Assembly (NCBI RefSeq): GCF_026625705.1 | Contig: NZ_CP113059.1 | Coordinates: 868,001-932,000, forward strand | Source of the DNA: Pedobacter sp. SL55 | GTDB taxonomy: Bacteria; Bacteroidota; Bacteroidia; Sphingobacteriales; Sphingobacteriaceae | DNA: 64,000 nt | Reading direction: 5' to 3' | Shown: positions 15,742 through 24,854 of the stretch, piece by piece | Layout: each line of letters opens with the position of its first letter | Position numbering within the stretch: the stretch's first letter is position 1 | Notes under the pieces: generated by a model | The model's input: only the letters and a program-made list of their open reading frames with translations | What the model was told of the DNA's origin: nothing | Databases searched by the model: none | Position numbers and translations under genes: made by a program

Positions 15742-18492
15742 ATGAAAACTAAACTCATAGCGTATCCAACGCTCTCAACGCTCTCTACACACTCTCAACG
15801 CTCTTTGTCAGCAACGCTCTCTACGCTTGGAACCCTATTTTTAATTACGTTAAACTCTTTTTTGCTGCAAGCACAAGATGCCAATTTAAGCAGCTTTACC
15901 AAAAAACTAGACGAAACCACAAGTAAGCAAGCACAAGAAAAAGTGTACCTGCACTTAGACAAACCTTACTATGCCATAGGCGATGACATTTGGTTTAAAG
16001 CCTACACTATAAATGCAAAAACAGGCCTACCTTCTAGCATTAGCGGTTTGCTATACGTAGAACTAATTACCGAAAAAGACTCGGTAGCTAAACAATTGAA
16101 ACTCCCTATGAAAAGTGGCATTACTTGGGGAGATTTTAAGTTAACCGACTCGTTGAGCGAGGGCAATTACCGCGTTAGAGCTTATACCCAATGGATGCGT
16201 AATGCAGGGCCCGAGTTTTATTTCGACAAAACCATTAAAATTGGCAACGCATGGGCAAACAAGGTTTTTACCAAATCTAACAATGTATTAAGCACCGAAA
16301 ACAACCAACAAAAAGTTACCACCACCATACAATTTACCGATAAGCAGGACATGGCCTATGCCAATGCACCTGTAAATTTTGAAGTTAGATTAGGAAATAA
16401 GACCATAGAACGTGGAAAGGGAGTAACCAATGCACAAGGCGAAATTACCATCACGGCAACCAATAAACAACCAGAAGCTTTAAAAAGCGGGCATATTACA
16501 GCCAATATTACTTTACCTAACAAACAGGTAGTTAGCAAAGAAATACCGCTAAAAACTACCTCCAAAGAGGTAGACGTACAGCTGTTTCCAGAGGGAGGGA
16601 AACTGGTAGAGAACTTACCTAATAAAGTAGCTATTAAATCGGTAAACAGCAGCGGACTAGGAGAACCTACTACTGGGGTAATTGTAAGTAGTGATGGAAC
16701 TGAAATCTCTAAATTTGAGACAAACAAACTGGGAATGGGTTCGTTTTTCCTTAATCCGGCAAGCGGACAAACCTACAAAGCCAATCTAACTTTTGCAGAC
16801 GGCACTCAAAAAACCATTTCACTACCTGTTGCCGACAAAAGTGGCAGGGTACTCTCGGTAAGCAACTTAGATAGCACCAAAATGTCTATCAAAGTTTATT
16901 TATCTCCAGATTTACTAAATAAAGAAGAGTACAATTTAATTGCCCAACATAACGGTATTGTATTTTTCTCTACCAAAGTTAGCTCGGCCAAACAAGTTGT
17001 GTCGCTAACTGTTCCAAAAGATAGCTTACCATCTGGCATTATTCAGATCTCACTTTTATCCTCAACATTTGTTCCATTAAACGAGCGCATTGTTTTTGTA
17101 AACAATGTACATGACAAAATTGACGTACAGCCCGAAAATTTAAAACCATCTTACGGAAAGCGAGCAAAAGTAGATCTATCGCTAGCTACAACCAACCAAG
17201 GCAAACCTATACAGGGTAGTTTTTCTGTAGCAGTAACCAATACAGCGGCCGTAAAACCCGATCCAGAAAACGAGACAAATATCCTCACTAAATTATTATT
17301 GACCTCTGATTTGGTTGGTTATGTAGAAAAACCAAACCATTATTTCCTTAAAAACGATAGAGATACCAGATTTGATTTAGACAATTTGCTACTGACCCAA
17401 GGTTGGAGAAAAATTGACTGGAAACAAGTGACCGATGGAACTGAAGCTGTGGCAAAGTTTCCTGCCGAGAAAAGACTGCAAATTAGCGGGACGGTAACCA
17501 AAGGTGGCAAACCAGTAGCAAAAGGCAAGGTTTCGTTGGTATCTTTCTCTGGCGGATTTTTCATGACAGATACCCTAACCGATGATAAAGGCCGTTTTAA
17601 CTTCGATAAAATTGAGTTTTTAGACAGCACCAAATTTGTGGTACAAGCCCGTACCGATAAGGATAGAAAGTTTGTAGACATTGTAATGGATGTAGTACCC
17701 GGACAGGTAACCAATAAAAATCCAAACACTGGAGATATCGAAGTAAACGTAAACCAAGCCTTAGCTGATTATTTACAACAAAGCAGCAAATATTTCGATG
17801 ACCAAACTAAACGAGGTTTACTTAACAGAACTATTTTACTAGATCAGGTAAACATTGTTGAAAAAAAGAAACCTACCTATAACTCGGCCAACTTAGCAGG
17901 GGCTGGCAATGCCGATGCGGTAATCACAGCAAAAGATTTAGAAACCGCTTTTTCTTTATCTCAGTATTTGCAAGGTCGTATTGCGGGTGTTCAGATTAGA
18001 GATGGACAAGCCTTTGCCCGTAACAGCCAAACGCCAATGTCTATTAACGTAGACGGAATGATGATGGATGGAGACAGTTTTAATTTGGATGACATTGTAG
18101 TGCAAGACATAGAAACGGTAGAAGTGCTTAAAAACGCCGCTACTACGGCAATTTATGGTATTCGTGGTGGCTCGGGCGTACTCATTATTAACACCAAACG
18201 TGGCGATGGCCCAAGAAGCGTAAACAACTACACTCCTGGTTTAATTAACTACATACCAAAAGGATATGCCGGTGTAAGAGAATTTTACTCGCCAAAATAC
18301 GATGTTAAACCAGATAGCAGACCAGATTTGAGAACTACCGTTTTTTGGGAGCCGCAAATGGTAAGCGATGCCGCTGGCAAAGCGAAAATTAGCTATTTTA
18401 ATACCGATGTACCTGGAGTTTACAGAATAGTAGTAGAAGGTATTGATGTGAATGGCAGCTTGGCAAGAAAAAAGTACTCACTTACGAAGTAA
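15742..18492 (+). CDS. Large exported MG2/carboxypeptidase-regulatory/TonB-plug domain protein
   Basis: The 916-residue protein has a long N-terminal signal region (to about residue 45, LLQAQD). MG2-like macroglobulin beta-domains follow (KVYLHLDKPYYAIGDDIWFK near 55). Further beta-sandwich domains cover about 190-560, a carboxypeptidase-regulatory-like domain about 575-650, and a TonB-plug-like domain about 720-815 (QGRIAGVQIRDG, then DIETVEVLKNAATTAIYG, GGSGVLIINTKRG). There is no following beta-barrel, so it is not a complete receptor. The type is common in Bacteroidota and probably sits on the cell surface or in the periplasm. Its signal region is encoded by a repeated 9-mer (see the separate repeat). 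Confidence 0.85.
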   Translation: MKTKLIAYPTLSTLSTHSQRSLSATLSTLGTLFLITLNSFLLQAQDANLSSFTKKLDETTSKQAQEKVYLHLDKPYYAIGDDIWFKAYTINAKTGLPSSISGLLYVELITEKDSVAKQLKLPMKSGITWGDFKLTDSLSEGNYRVRAYTQWMRNAGPEFYFDKTIKIGNAWANKVFTKSNNVLSTENNQQKVTTTIQFTDKQDMAYANAPVNFEVRLGNKTIERGKGVTNAQGEITITATNKQPEALKSGHITANITLPNKQVVSKEIPLKTTSKEVDVQLFPEGGKLVENLPNKVAIKSVNSSGLGEPTTGVIVSSDGTEISKFETNKLGMGSFFLNPASGQTYKANLTFADGTQKTISLPVADKSGRVLSVSNLDSTKMSIKVYLSPDLLNKEEYNLIAQHNGIVFFSTKVSSAKQVVSLTVPKDSLPSGIIQISLLSSTFVPLNERIVFVNNVHDKIDVQPENLKPSYGKRAKVDLSLATTNQGKPIQGSFSVAVTNTAAVKPDPENETNILTKLLLTSDLVGYVEKPNHYFLKNDRDTRFDLDNLLLTQGWRKIDWKQVTDGTEAVAKFPAEKRLQISGTVTKGGKPVAKGKVSLVSFSGGFFMTDTLTDDKGRFNFDKIEFLDSTKFVVQARTDKDRKFVDIVMDVVPGQVTNKNPNTGDIEVNVNQALADYLQQSSKYFDDQTKRGLLNRTILLDQVNIVEKKKPTYNSANLAGAGNADAVITAKDLETAFSLSQYLQGRIAGVQIRDGQAFARNSQTPMSINVDGMMMDGDSFNLDDIVVQDIETVEVLKNAATTAIYGIRGGSGVLIINTKRGDGPRSVNNYTPGLINYIPKGYAGVREFYSPKYDVKPDSRPDLRTTVFWEPQMVSDAAGKAKISYFNTDVPGVYRIVVEGIDVNGSLARKKYSLTK
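15767..15820. repeat. Four copies of the 9-mer CAACGCTCT inside the signal-peptide codons
   Basis: CAACGCTCT occurs at 15767-15775, 15776-15784 (directly abutting), 15796-15804 and 15812-15820, interspersed with related CTCTCTAC pieces. The encoded stretch is rich in Ser, Thr and Leu. The 9-nt unit keeps reading frame when the copy number changes. An inverted partial copy (GAGAGCGTT) lies just past the stop, near 18497. Confidence 0.75.
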
Positions 18493-18547
18493 AATAAGAG
18501 AGCGTTACAACAGGTCATTTATTTTATGCTTGCATAATAAATTTAAA

Positions 18548-18587
18548 CCTCTTAGCTTTATAAAAACTAAATTGTAAAGCTAAGAGG
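18548..18587. promoter_or_regulatory. Perfect 13-bp hairpin abutting the start codon of the enoyl-CoA isomerase gene
   Basis: CCTCTTAGCTTTA (18548-18560) and TAAAGCTAAGAGG (18575-18587) are exact reverse complements with a 14-nt loop. The right arm ends 1 nt before the ATG at 18589 and holds the only purine-rich ribosome-binding-like run. No T tract follows, so a classical terminator is unlikely. It may be a repressor operator or an RNA structure that hides the start. Confidence 0.55.
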
Positions 18588-18588
18588 T

Positions 18589-19365
18589 ATGAATACCATT
18601 TCCACATCTGTAAAAGATAAACTTGCCATCATCACTTTAAACCGCGGAAAATCTAACTCGCTTAACCGAGAAATGGTTACCGAATTAAGCGATATGCTTC
18701 ACAACATTGAAAACGATGACAACATTGGCGGCGTAATCATTACCGGAAGAGAAAATTTCTTTTCGGCAGGTTTAGATTTAATTGAACTTTATCATTACAA
18801 CGAAGAAGAAGCCAAGAGCTTTTGGCATTTGTTCCTCAACTTCACTGCAAAAATTACTGCATTTAAAAAACCTTTGGTAGCGGCCATTAATGGTCACAGC
18901 CCAGCGGGTGGTTGTGTTATTGCCTTAGCTTGCGATGCTAGGGTAATGGCTGAGGGAAAATACATCATTGGTTTAAATGAAGTACCTGTTGGGATTATCG
19001 TTCCAAATAGCATTTTTAGTTTATATTCTTTTTGGCTGGGAAAAGCCAACGCTTACCGTAATTTATTAGCAGGCAAATTATTTTCTCCAGAAGAAGCTCT
19101 TGCTGTTGGTTTGGTAGATGAACTGGTAAAACCCGAAAGTATCATGACTGCCGCCGAAAGGAAAGTGAGAAAATACATGGCTTTTGAAACTAACACTTGG
19201 CAACAAAGTAAACTGAACCTACGTAAAGAGCTTATTGTCACAACCAGCGCCGACCAAAGCAAAGACCTAGAAATCATGCTGAAGCAGTGGTGGTCGCCAA
19301 GTACAAGGGCTATATTAAAGTCGTTGATAGAAAGCCTAAAACCCCAAACCCCTAAAGGGGCTTAA
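18589..19365 (+). CDS. Enoyl-CoA hydratase/isomerase family protein (delta3-delta2-enoyl-CoA isomerase-like)
   Basis: The 258 residues have the crotonase fold, with the CoA and oxyanion segment FFSAGLDLIEL near 62 and AAINGHSPAGGCVIALACDA near 101. LNEVPVGIIVP near 134 resembles mitochondrial delta3-delta2-enoyl-CoA isomerases more than hydratases, and only one of the two hydratase glutamates is evident. The next gene is a dienoyl-CoA reductase-like SDR, so the two would form an auxiliary pair for beta-oxidation of unsaturated acyl chains (inference). The last residues (PQTPKGA) and stop are encoded by a palindromic CCCCTAAAGGGG element. Confidence 0.87.
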   Translation: MNTISTSVKDKLAIITLNRGKSNSLNREMVTELSDMLHNIENDDNIGGVIITGRENFFSAGLDLIELYHYNEEEAKSFWHLFLNFTAKITAFKKPLVAAINGHSPAGGCVIALACDARVMAEGKYIIGLNEVPVGIIVPNSIFSLYSFWLGKANAYRNLLAGKLFSPEEALAVGLVDELVKPESIMTAAERKVRKYMAFETNTWQQSKLNLRKELIVTTSADQSKDLEIMLKQWWSPSTRAILKSLIESLKPQTPKGA

Positions 19366-19420
19366 CCAACTGAATTTTTAAACTATTCTCCAAACTCCCC
19401 TTTAGGGGCTGGGGGTTAAT
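19338..19420. repeat. Palindromic intergenic repeat with CCCCTAAAGGGG core
   Basis: The left arm, near 19340-19362, has core CCCCTAAAGGGG. The right arm, near 19395-19418, has core CCCCTTTAGGGG. The arms are imperfect reverse complements (about 80 bp overall). The left arm forms the last codons and stop of the upstream gene. The same family occurs at 3519-3610 and 30095-30215. Confidence 0.7.
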
Positions 19421-19431
19421 ACTCAAATCTT

Positions 19432-20307
19432 ATGTACAACCAACCCATGTTAAAAGATGATGCTTTAAAAGGCAAAACTATTGTAGTTACAGGCGGCGGA
19501 ACAGGCTTAGGCAAAGCGATGGGCACTTACTTCTTACAACTAGGTGCCAATTTGGTAATTACCAGCAGGAAGTTAGATGTGCTGCAAAAAACAGCCGAGG
19601 AAATGGAAGCCGCTACTGGCGGTAAAGTTTTAGCTGTACAGTGTGATGTAAGGGATAATGCTCAAGTTGAAAATGTGCTCGCAGAAACCTTAGCGAAATT
19701 TGGCAGTGTTGATGTATTGGTGAACAACGCAGCAGGCAACTTCATTTCTCCTACCGAGCGTTTGTCGGCAAATGCCTTTTCTAGTATTATCGATATTGTA
19801 CTAAAAGGAACCGTAAACTGTACTTTGGCTTTCGGCAAACATTGGATTAAGGAAAAGCAACCAGCAAGCGTACTCAATATCGTAACTACTTATGCTTTTA
19901 CAGGTTCTGGTTATGTAGTGCCCTCGGCTTGTGCCAAAGGTGGCGTATTGGCTTTAACACGTTCTTTGGCCGTAGAGTGGGGTAAATACGGAATTAGAAC
20001 CAACGCCATTGCACCAGGTCCATTCCCTACCAAAGGTGCGTGGGATAGATTATTGCCTGGCGATTTAGCAGAGAAATTCGATTTCAAAAACCGTGTGCCG
20101 CTGAAACGTGTAGGCGACCATCAAGAATTAGCTAACCTGTCTGCCTTTTTAGTTAGCGATTTTTCTAATTACATTAACGGCGAGGTAATTACCATTGACG
20201 GTGGCGAGTGGTTGCAAGGTGCCGGCCAAATGAACGGTTTAGAAGCAATACCTAATGAAATGTGGGATATGTTAGAGCAAATGACTAGGGGAGCTAAGGG
20301 GAGTTAG
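19432..20307 (+). CDS. SDR family oxidoreductase, 2,4-dienoyl-CoA reductase-like
   Basis: The 291 residues have the short-chain dehydrogenase fold, with TGGGTGLGKAMG near 20 for NADP(H) binding and NNAAGNFISPTERLSANAF near 100. The usual YxxxK is replaced by SACAK near 165, as in dienoyl-CoA reductase relatives where the tyrosine is displaced. This and the GNFISPTE segment suggest 2,4-dienoyl-CoA reductase activity, matching the upstream enoyl-CoA isomerase. The start may be M1 or M5 (MLKDDAL). The stop TAG overlaps the stop of the convergent DCC gene. A diverged copy of its last 22 codons occurs at 26640-26705. Confidence 0.88.
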   Translation: MYNQPMLKDDALKGKTIVVTGGGTGLGKAMGTYFLQLGANLVITSRKLDVLQKTAEEMEAATGGKVLAVQCDVRDNAQVENVLAETLAKFGSVDVLVNNAAGNFISPTERLSANAFSSIIDIVLKGTVNCTLAFGKHWIKEKQPASVLNIVTTYAFTGSGYVVPSACAKGGVLALTRSLAVEWGKYGIRTNAIAPGPFPTKGAWDRLLPGDLAEKFDFKNRVPLKRVGDHQELANLSAFLVSDFSNYINGEVITIDGGEWLQGAGQMNGLEAIPNEMWDMLEQMTRGAKGS

Positions 20308-20705
20308 TTGATAAACCTAGCTTTTAAAGAACCCGACGGCAACATACAAGTTTCTTGTTTGCCCCAGACCTTGTATCGATTTCTAGCAACAAGATTATAA
20401 GCCCAATCTCTGGCAAATTTTGGGATAAAAATTAAAAAATAGAGAGGACTAAAGTATCTCAATTGTCTTGCAATGTGCAATACGGCTGATGATTTATCAT
20501 ACACCTTACCATTTTGAAGCAACACAATACTGTTAAACTCGCTAACATCTAAGCCGTAAGGGCTCAACATTATTTCCGCAACGTCACTTTGTAGAGAAGC
20601 AAATTTGAAAATACTTAACTTATCATACTTAATGATAAATTGAACTGCCCCGTTGCACAGGTTACAAACTCCATCAAAAAAGACAATAGGCTGTGCTTTC
20701 ATCAT
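20304..20705 (-). CDS. Thiol-disulfide oxidoreductase DCC family protein (DUF393)
   Basis: The 133-residue protein begins with the family signature FFDGVCNLCNG (D11 to C17), the Asp-x-x-Cys-x-x-Cys motif from which DCC takes its name. A second segment, LIFIPKFARDWAYNLVARNRYKVWG, sits near 95. The family is thioredoxin-like and predicted to be a redox enzyme; substrates are unknown. It overlaps the stop of the SDR gene at its 3' end and overlaps the next upstream gene by 4 nt. It is the first gene of the accessory stretch that ends at the SDR remnant near 26.7 kb. Confidence 0.92.
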   Translation of the reverse strand: MMKAQPIVFFDGVCNLCNGAVQFIIKYDKLSIFKFASLQSDVAEIMLSPYGLDVSEFNSIVLLQNGKVYDKSSAVLHIARQLRYFSPLYFLIFIPKFARDWAYNLVARNRYKVWGKQETCMLPSGSLKARFIN

Positions 20706-20944
20706 TCGTTATCACGCTTGCTAAAAATTGTATTATTATGCCTTTCTACTTCATCATAGACCGCTTGTTTTTCCGCATACTTTTTCTCTACAGTGGCAAT
20801 GTATGCTGTGATTTGATTTGTGTACACAAAAGCTAAACTACCCAGAAAACTGCTAATTAACGAGCTATTTAAATCAACGAAAGCCAGTATAAACGATACG
20901 CATAACAATGTAATACCGATATAATTTCTTTTAATCTTTTCCAT
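20702..20944 (-). CDS. Small membrane protein of unknown function
   Basis: This is an 80-residue protein with two hydrophobic segments (about 9-25 and 31-50) and a charged tail (about 53-80, rich in Glu, Lys and Asn) that may be helical. No family was recognised. It overlaps the DCC oxidoreductase gene by 4 nt, so the two are probably translated together. The ATG at 20944 is the only start in the frame nearby. Confidence 0.6.
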   Translation of the reverse strand: MEKIKRNYIGITLLCVSFILAFVDLNSSLISSFLGSLAFVYTNQITAYIATVEKKYAEKQAVYDEVERHNNTIFSKRDNE

Positions 20945-21108
20945 AGGACAATAGGTTAAGCTGATATTTTTTTTCTATTTCAATAAGTTAAGATAATGAT
21001 TTTTTGTAGATAGTAAGACTTAAAATTTAGTCGTTTTCTTCGGATGTATTTTTTTGTGTTTCCACTCATTAAACTAACGCTGTCTTATGCTTACCATCAT
21101 TGTTAAAA

Positions 21109-23248
21109 CTATAATAAAGCATCTGCCACCGCCCTACTGAAAAAATTATCCGTTTCTAGCAACTGGGAAGGCATACCGCTTGTCGTTATCTTTCCATCTT
21201 CAATAACATAAATTCTATCGGCTACTTTAGCAGTTTGTATTTTATGTGTAATTAATACAATTGCCATTTCATTTCTCAATTGGTTTAAAAGCTGTAAAAT
21301 AAATCGTTCTGTATTTCTATCCATTGCCGCAGTGGCTTCATCCAACAACAAAACTTGAGGTTTACGATATAGTGCTCTAGCTAAAGCTACCAATTGTTTT
21401 TGTCCACCAGAAAGATTTATTCCCTCTTCGCCAACCAAAGTAAAATAACCTTGCGGTAAGGCTTCAAAATATTTGTTGAAACCATTCACATTACAAAAAT
21501 CAACGATGGCTAAAACTTCTTGTTCTGTATTACCAATAGCAATATTATCCAGCAAAGTACCATTAAAAAGCTTTATTTCCTGTGGTACGGAGGCTAAAAT
21601 GTTCCTCCAAGTTGGTGTGTAGATATTTTCAATTAACGTGCTATTTATCAAAATCTCTCCTTGTTCTACTTGGTAAAATTTTTCTAATATTGCCACGGTG
21701 GTGCTTTTACCGCAACCGCTTTCTCCTAAAATGGCAATTATTTCGCCTTTGGCAAGCGCAAAACTAATGTCTTGCAATACGGGCTTTCTTCCCGCAAAGC
21801 GGAAGGAAATATTTTTTACCGCTAATTTCTTAAAATCTAAAGAAGTAATTTCTTGGGCTTCAAACTCTGGTTTAATCGATGTGAAATCGTACATCCTATC
21901 AAAAGCAACTTTGGCTTCTTGTAATTGTAAATTAATTTGACTTAATCTAGCGACCGCAGGTATCAGTGAGCCAGCTAAAGAAATAATCGCCATCATTTCG
22001 CCAACCATTATTTTTTTATGCAATACCATAAATGAAGCAACCGTAATTAAAACCAAACTTAAAATTACAGTAATTACATCTGTGGTTATGGTAAAACGAT
22101 TGCCTAATTTACCCAGTGCAAAACTTTGATTTTGCAAATCCCCATAAACCGCAGTGATTTTGTTGGTAAACATTTCTTCTTGGCTATGCGCCTTAATGAC
22201 CATAATGCCGTTAATGGTATCTATATAATTACTCTCGTTAACAGCGCTCGCCACCATCACTGCCGATTGATGTTTTTTGATGGGCTTGGTATAACTTAAG
22301 ACAACCAACACAACTACGGGTATAAAAGCAAATGTAATGAGCGCAATGATTAGTGAATAGTTGATCAGAAAAAATGATAATATCTATAAACACCGAACCG
22401 GAAATATAGGCTATGTTTTTCTGAATACGGGCTGTATCATTCATTCGGGCAATCATATCACCAGTTTTGCGTGTATCGAAAAAAGATTTAGGCAAATGAA
22501 CCAAGGCTTTAAAAAAACTGCCTACTATTCTATTGTTAAAATCTTTACTTTGTAGCAAAAGAAAATGCTGTCTCAAATAACTTAAGCATGCTCTAATTAA
22601 CAGTACCAAGAATAACAAAAGTAAGCTCGTTATTAATTTTTGTTGGTTGCCAGAAGGTAATATTTTATCTATTAGTTTTTGCGAGAATACTGCCGTAGCT
22701 AAATTTAACACCGTAGCGAATATGCCCAACACCATGGTAATGGTTAGGATATTGATATCATCTTGGATTAGGCCTTTAAACCAAAGCCATTTGGCATTAT
22801 TTTGTTGCTTTTTTAGCTCGAAACTCTCATTTGGTTTAATTCGCAACAAAGTTTTGCTCTGCCAAATTTTTTCTAGCTCTTTTTCTCTAAATTGTGTCAA
22901 TCCTTTTGCAGGGTCACCCACAATAAATACCCCGAGGTAAGCATCGTATCCGTAACAAACCACATAATGTTGAAGGCTTTCTTCTATTACAACATGTAAA
23001 ATACAAGGTTCGTTTAATGCTTTAAGGTTAGGCATATCCGTTTCAAAGGCATCTGCTGTAAAACCAATTTTGTTAGCGCATTGGTATAAGCCCAGAAGAG
23101 TTGTGCCTGTAACGTTTGTTCCACTTAATTCACGTAGTTTTTCTAGGGTATTTGTGCCTCCGTAATATTTTGTTAACGAAAGCAAACAGGCTACGCCACA
23201 ATCGGACTGATCTTGCTGCTTAACAAAAGATATTTCCAGTTTTTGCAT
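21109..23248 (-). pseudogene. Peptidase-domain (C39) ABC transporter, frameshifted between membrane helices
   Basis: These transporters cleave a leader from a peptide substrate and export it. The first frame (23248 down to 22238) has a C39 peptidase with Cys17 in QSDCGVACL, His94 in QHYVVCYGYD and Asp112 in GDP, then the first membrane helices. The second frame (from about 22370 down to 21109) has the remaining helices and an ABC domain with Walker A GESGCGKST, LSGGQKQ and VLLLDEATAAMD. The switch is at a run of six A (22369-22374 on the plus strand); five would join the frames into about 712 residues, a normal length. The reading FLINYSLIIALITFAFIP then bridges the gap. It is the last gene of a six-gene operon and overlaps its upstream neighbour by 29 nt. 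Confidence 0.88.
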
Positions 23249-23753
23249 CCCTTTTAGAATAAAACATTGTTATAAATACAGATAGGGTAGCAATTTTTAA
23301 AAAATCGATAAATATCCTTCTGAAATAGCCTGATAAACTATAATTCTTACTAATTAACGCCGCAACCATTTCATCTTTTGATGAAACTTTATAATCTTCA
23401 TTAATCGATTTTAATTCGTCTTCAGCACTATCGACAGTATCTGCATACATTTCATCGTAATACTCCAATTTAAGATTGGTGTCAAACTTGAAATTAATAA
23501 AGGTATCTATGGCATACAACGTAGCTATATAGACAATGAAAATGAGCATAATGTCGATCATCAATTTCTTCAAACTCCCTTCTGGACTAGGCTTAAAATA
23601 AATAAGTATTAAAAAAAAGAAAATGAGAAATCTTGCACTTCCAAACTTATCTTCCACAAACCAGAAAGGGTTTATTAAATAAACGCCCGATAGCCACAGT
23701 AGCGGCAATAGAAATGCTAGCGCTAAAAATTCCTTATTAAAGTTTTTCGACAT
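23220..23753 (-). CDS. Membrane protein of unknown function in the peptide-export operon
   Basis: The 177-residue protein has four hydrophobic segments (about 9-28, 38-53, 66-84 and 150-168) and an acidic soluble part (about 90-135). No family was recognised. It overlaps the C39 exporter gene by 29 nt and overlaps the end of the upstream thioredoxin-like gene (in its restored frame) by 17 nt. Such overlaps indicate a single transcript. The placement suggests an accessory membrane component or immunity-like protein, which is only a guess. Confidence 0.7.
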   Translation of the reverse strand: MSKNFNKEFLALAFLLPLLWLSGVYLINPFWFVEDKFGSARFLIFFFLILIYFKPSPEGSLKKLMIDIMLIFIVYIATLYAIDTFINFKFDTNLKLEYYDEMYADTVDSAEDELKSINEDYKVSSKDEMVAALISKNYSLSGYFRRIFIDFLKIATLSVFITMFYSKRDAKTGNIFC

Positions 23754-24422
23754 AAGACTCCAAGTTTTCTTTTTTAAGAACTTCCTGACTTAATTTAACC
23801 TTTTGTCCCTCCTTAAGAAGTACGGCCTGTGGGAAAGACATTGTCCCGAATATATCTTTAAACTCACTTTCGGAAACAATATTAAATTTGATACGAGGAT
23901 CTACTTTTTTGATTTTGTATAGGCCTCGATTTCCTCTTCTCCATCCGTACTTAAGAATGCTATCTTCTCAAAATTTAGCCTCGTACTTTTAGACAGCGCC
24001 ATTACCTCATCATCACAAATATTACATTCTAAAGAAAAGGCGATATATACGGTATTTGGTGTGGGCCTAAATGCGTGGGCTAAATTATTTTGGCCTTTTT
24101 GTGCACAACCTAGAAGAAAAAACAGCCCAGCAAACACAATTTTAAAATAATTGTTGGACTGCAATATCGCTTTAGCAAAGGGTAATAATATCAATAGGAG
24201 GCAGAGCCAAACATATAAATAAATGCTCCCCAAATTTGCCGAAGACTGAGGCATCATAGCTACTCCCCATTGTACAGGAAAGACTTTAGCTACAGCAGAA
24301 ATTAAGCATAATAATATGCAAAAAACAGTAGCTATGATTTGATTGCTGAACATCCTAATCAATCTAAAAAAGATCGAGATCACACACGCGGTAGTAAGCA
24401 AGCTAAACCACAAAAACACCAA
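23737..24422 (-). pseudogene. Membrane-anchored thioredoxin-like protein, frameshifted
   Basis: Four membrane segments (about 1-20, 26-47, 65-82 and 90-105) precede a soluble domain with a CxxC pair in FSLECNICDDEVMAL near 130, as in thioredoxin-like proteins. The first frame stops at 23901 after YTKSKK. The next frame continues with VDPRIKFNIVSESEFKDIF and GTMSFPQAVLLKEGQKV to a TAA at 23737. TMSFPQ looks like the cis-proline segment of a thioredoxin fold. The break lies in a run of six A (minus strand); seven restore about 228 residues. No ATG lies at the start; TTG at 24422 or GTG at 24419 would be used. The reading frame is also continuous with the upstream permease across a single TAG. 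Confidence 0.75.
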
Positions 24423-24464
24423 ACCTATTTTGGTTACCTCTAATAAACTTTCTTTAACACCGAA

Positions 24465-24854
24465 CTATAAGTAAATCACAATCAACGAAAGTGCAGTAGT
24501 TAAAACAATTAAACCACAGCCAACGATCTGAACGGCTAATAATTCGTAGCTTTGTAACTCGCTTGGTTTAATTGGCAACGTCTTTTTACGCTCCGTAATT
24601 TTTGTGCTGTTTAATTTTTGTTGTATAAGCAGTGCTATTACCAAAAATATGTTTGCCAAAAATAGTATCTTTTTTAAAAAAGCATGTTGATATATCACAT
24701 AAGGTGCTTGGTTGTCAAATACCGCATATACTTTGGGGTTTACGAAAGAAAATCTTAAAAGATAAAATAAAATAGCACTTACAGTTAGCCATAACACCCC
24801 AGTTGCAACTATTTCTCTATTTTTAATTAATTTCAAAATTTCCGCATATATCAT
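24465..24854 (-). CDS. Short ABC-2-like membrane protein
   Basis: The 129-residue protein has four hydrophobic segments (about 15-34, 58-75, 80-90 and 105-128). It resembles half of an ABC-2 type permease, but no family signature was confirmed. It overlaps the larger permease-like gene upstream by 4 nt. After its TAG, the same frame continues open for 14 codons into the thioredoxin-like gene. It probably pairs with the 256-residue membrane protein and the ATPase of this operon. Confidence 0.62.
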   Translation of the reverse strand: MIYAEILKLIKNREIVATGVLWLTVSAILFYLLRFSFVNPKVYAVFDNQAPYVIYQHAFLKKILFLANIFLVIALLIQQKLNSTKITERKKTLPIKPSELQSYELLAVQIVGCGLIVLTTALSLIVIYL

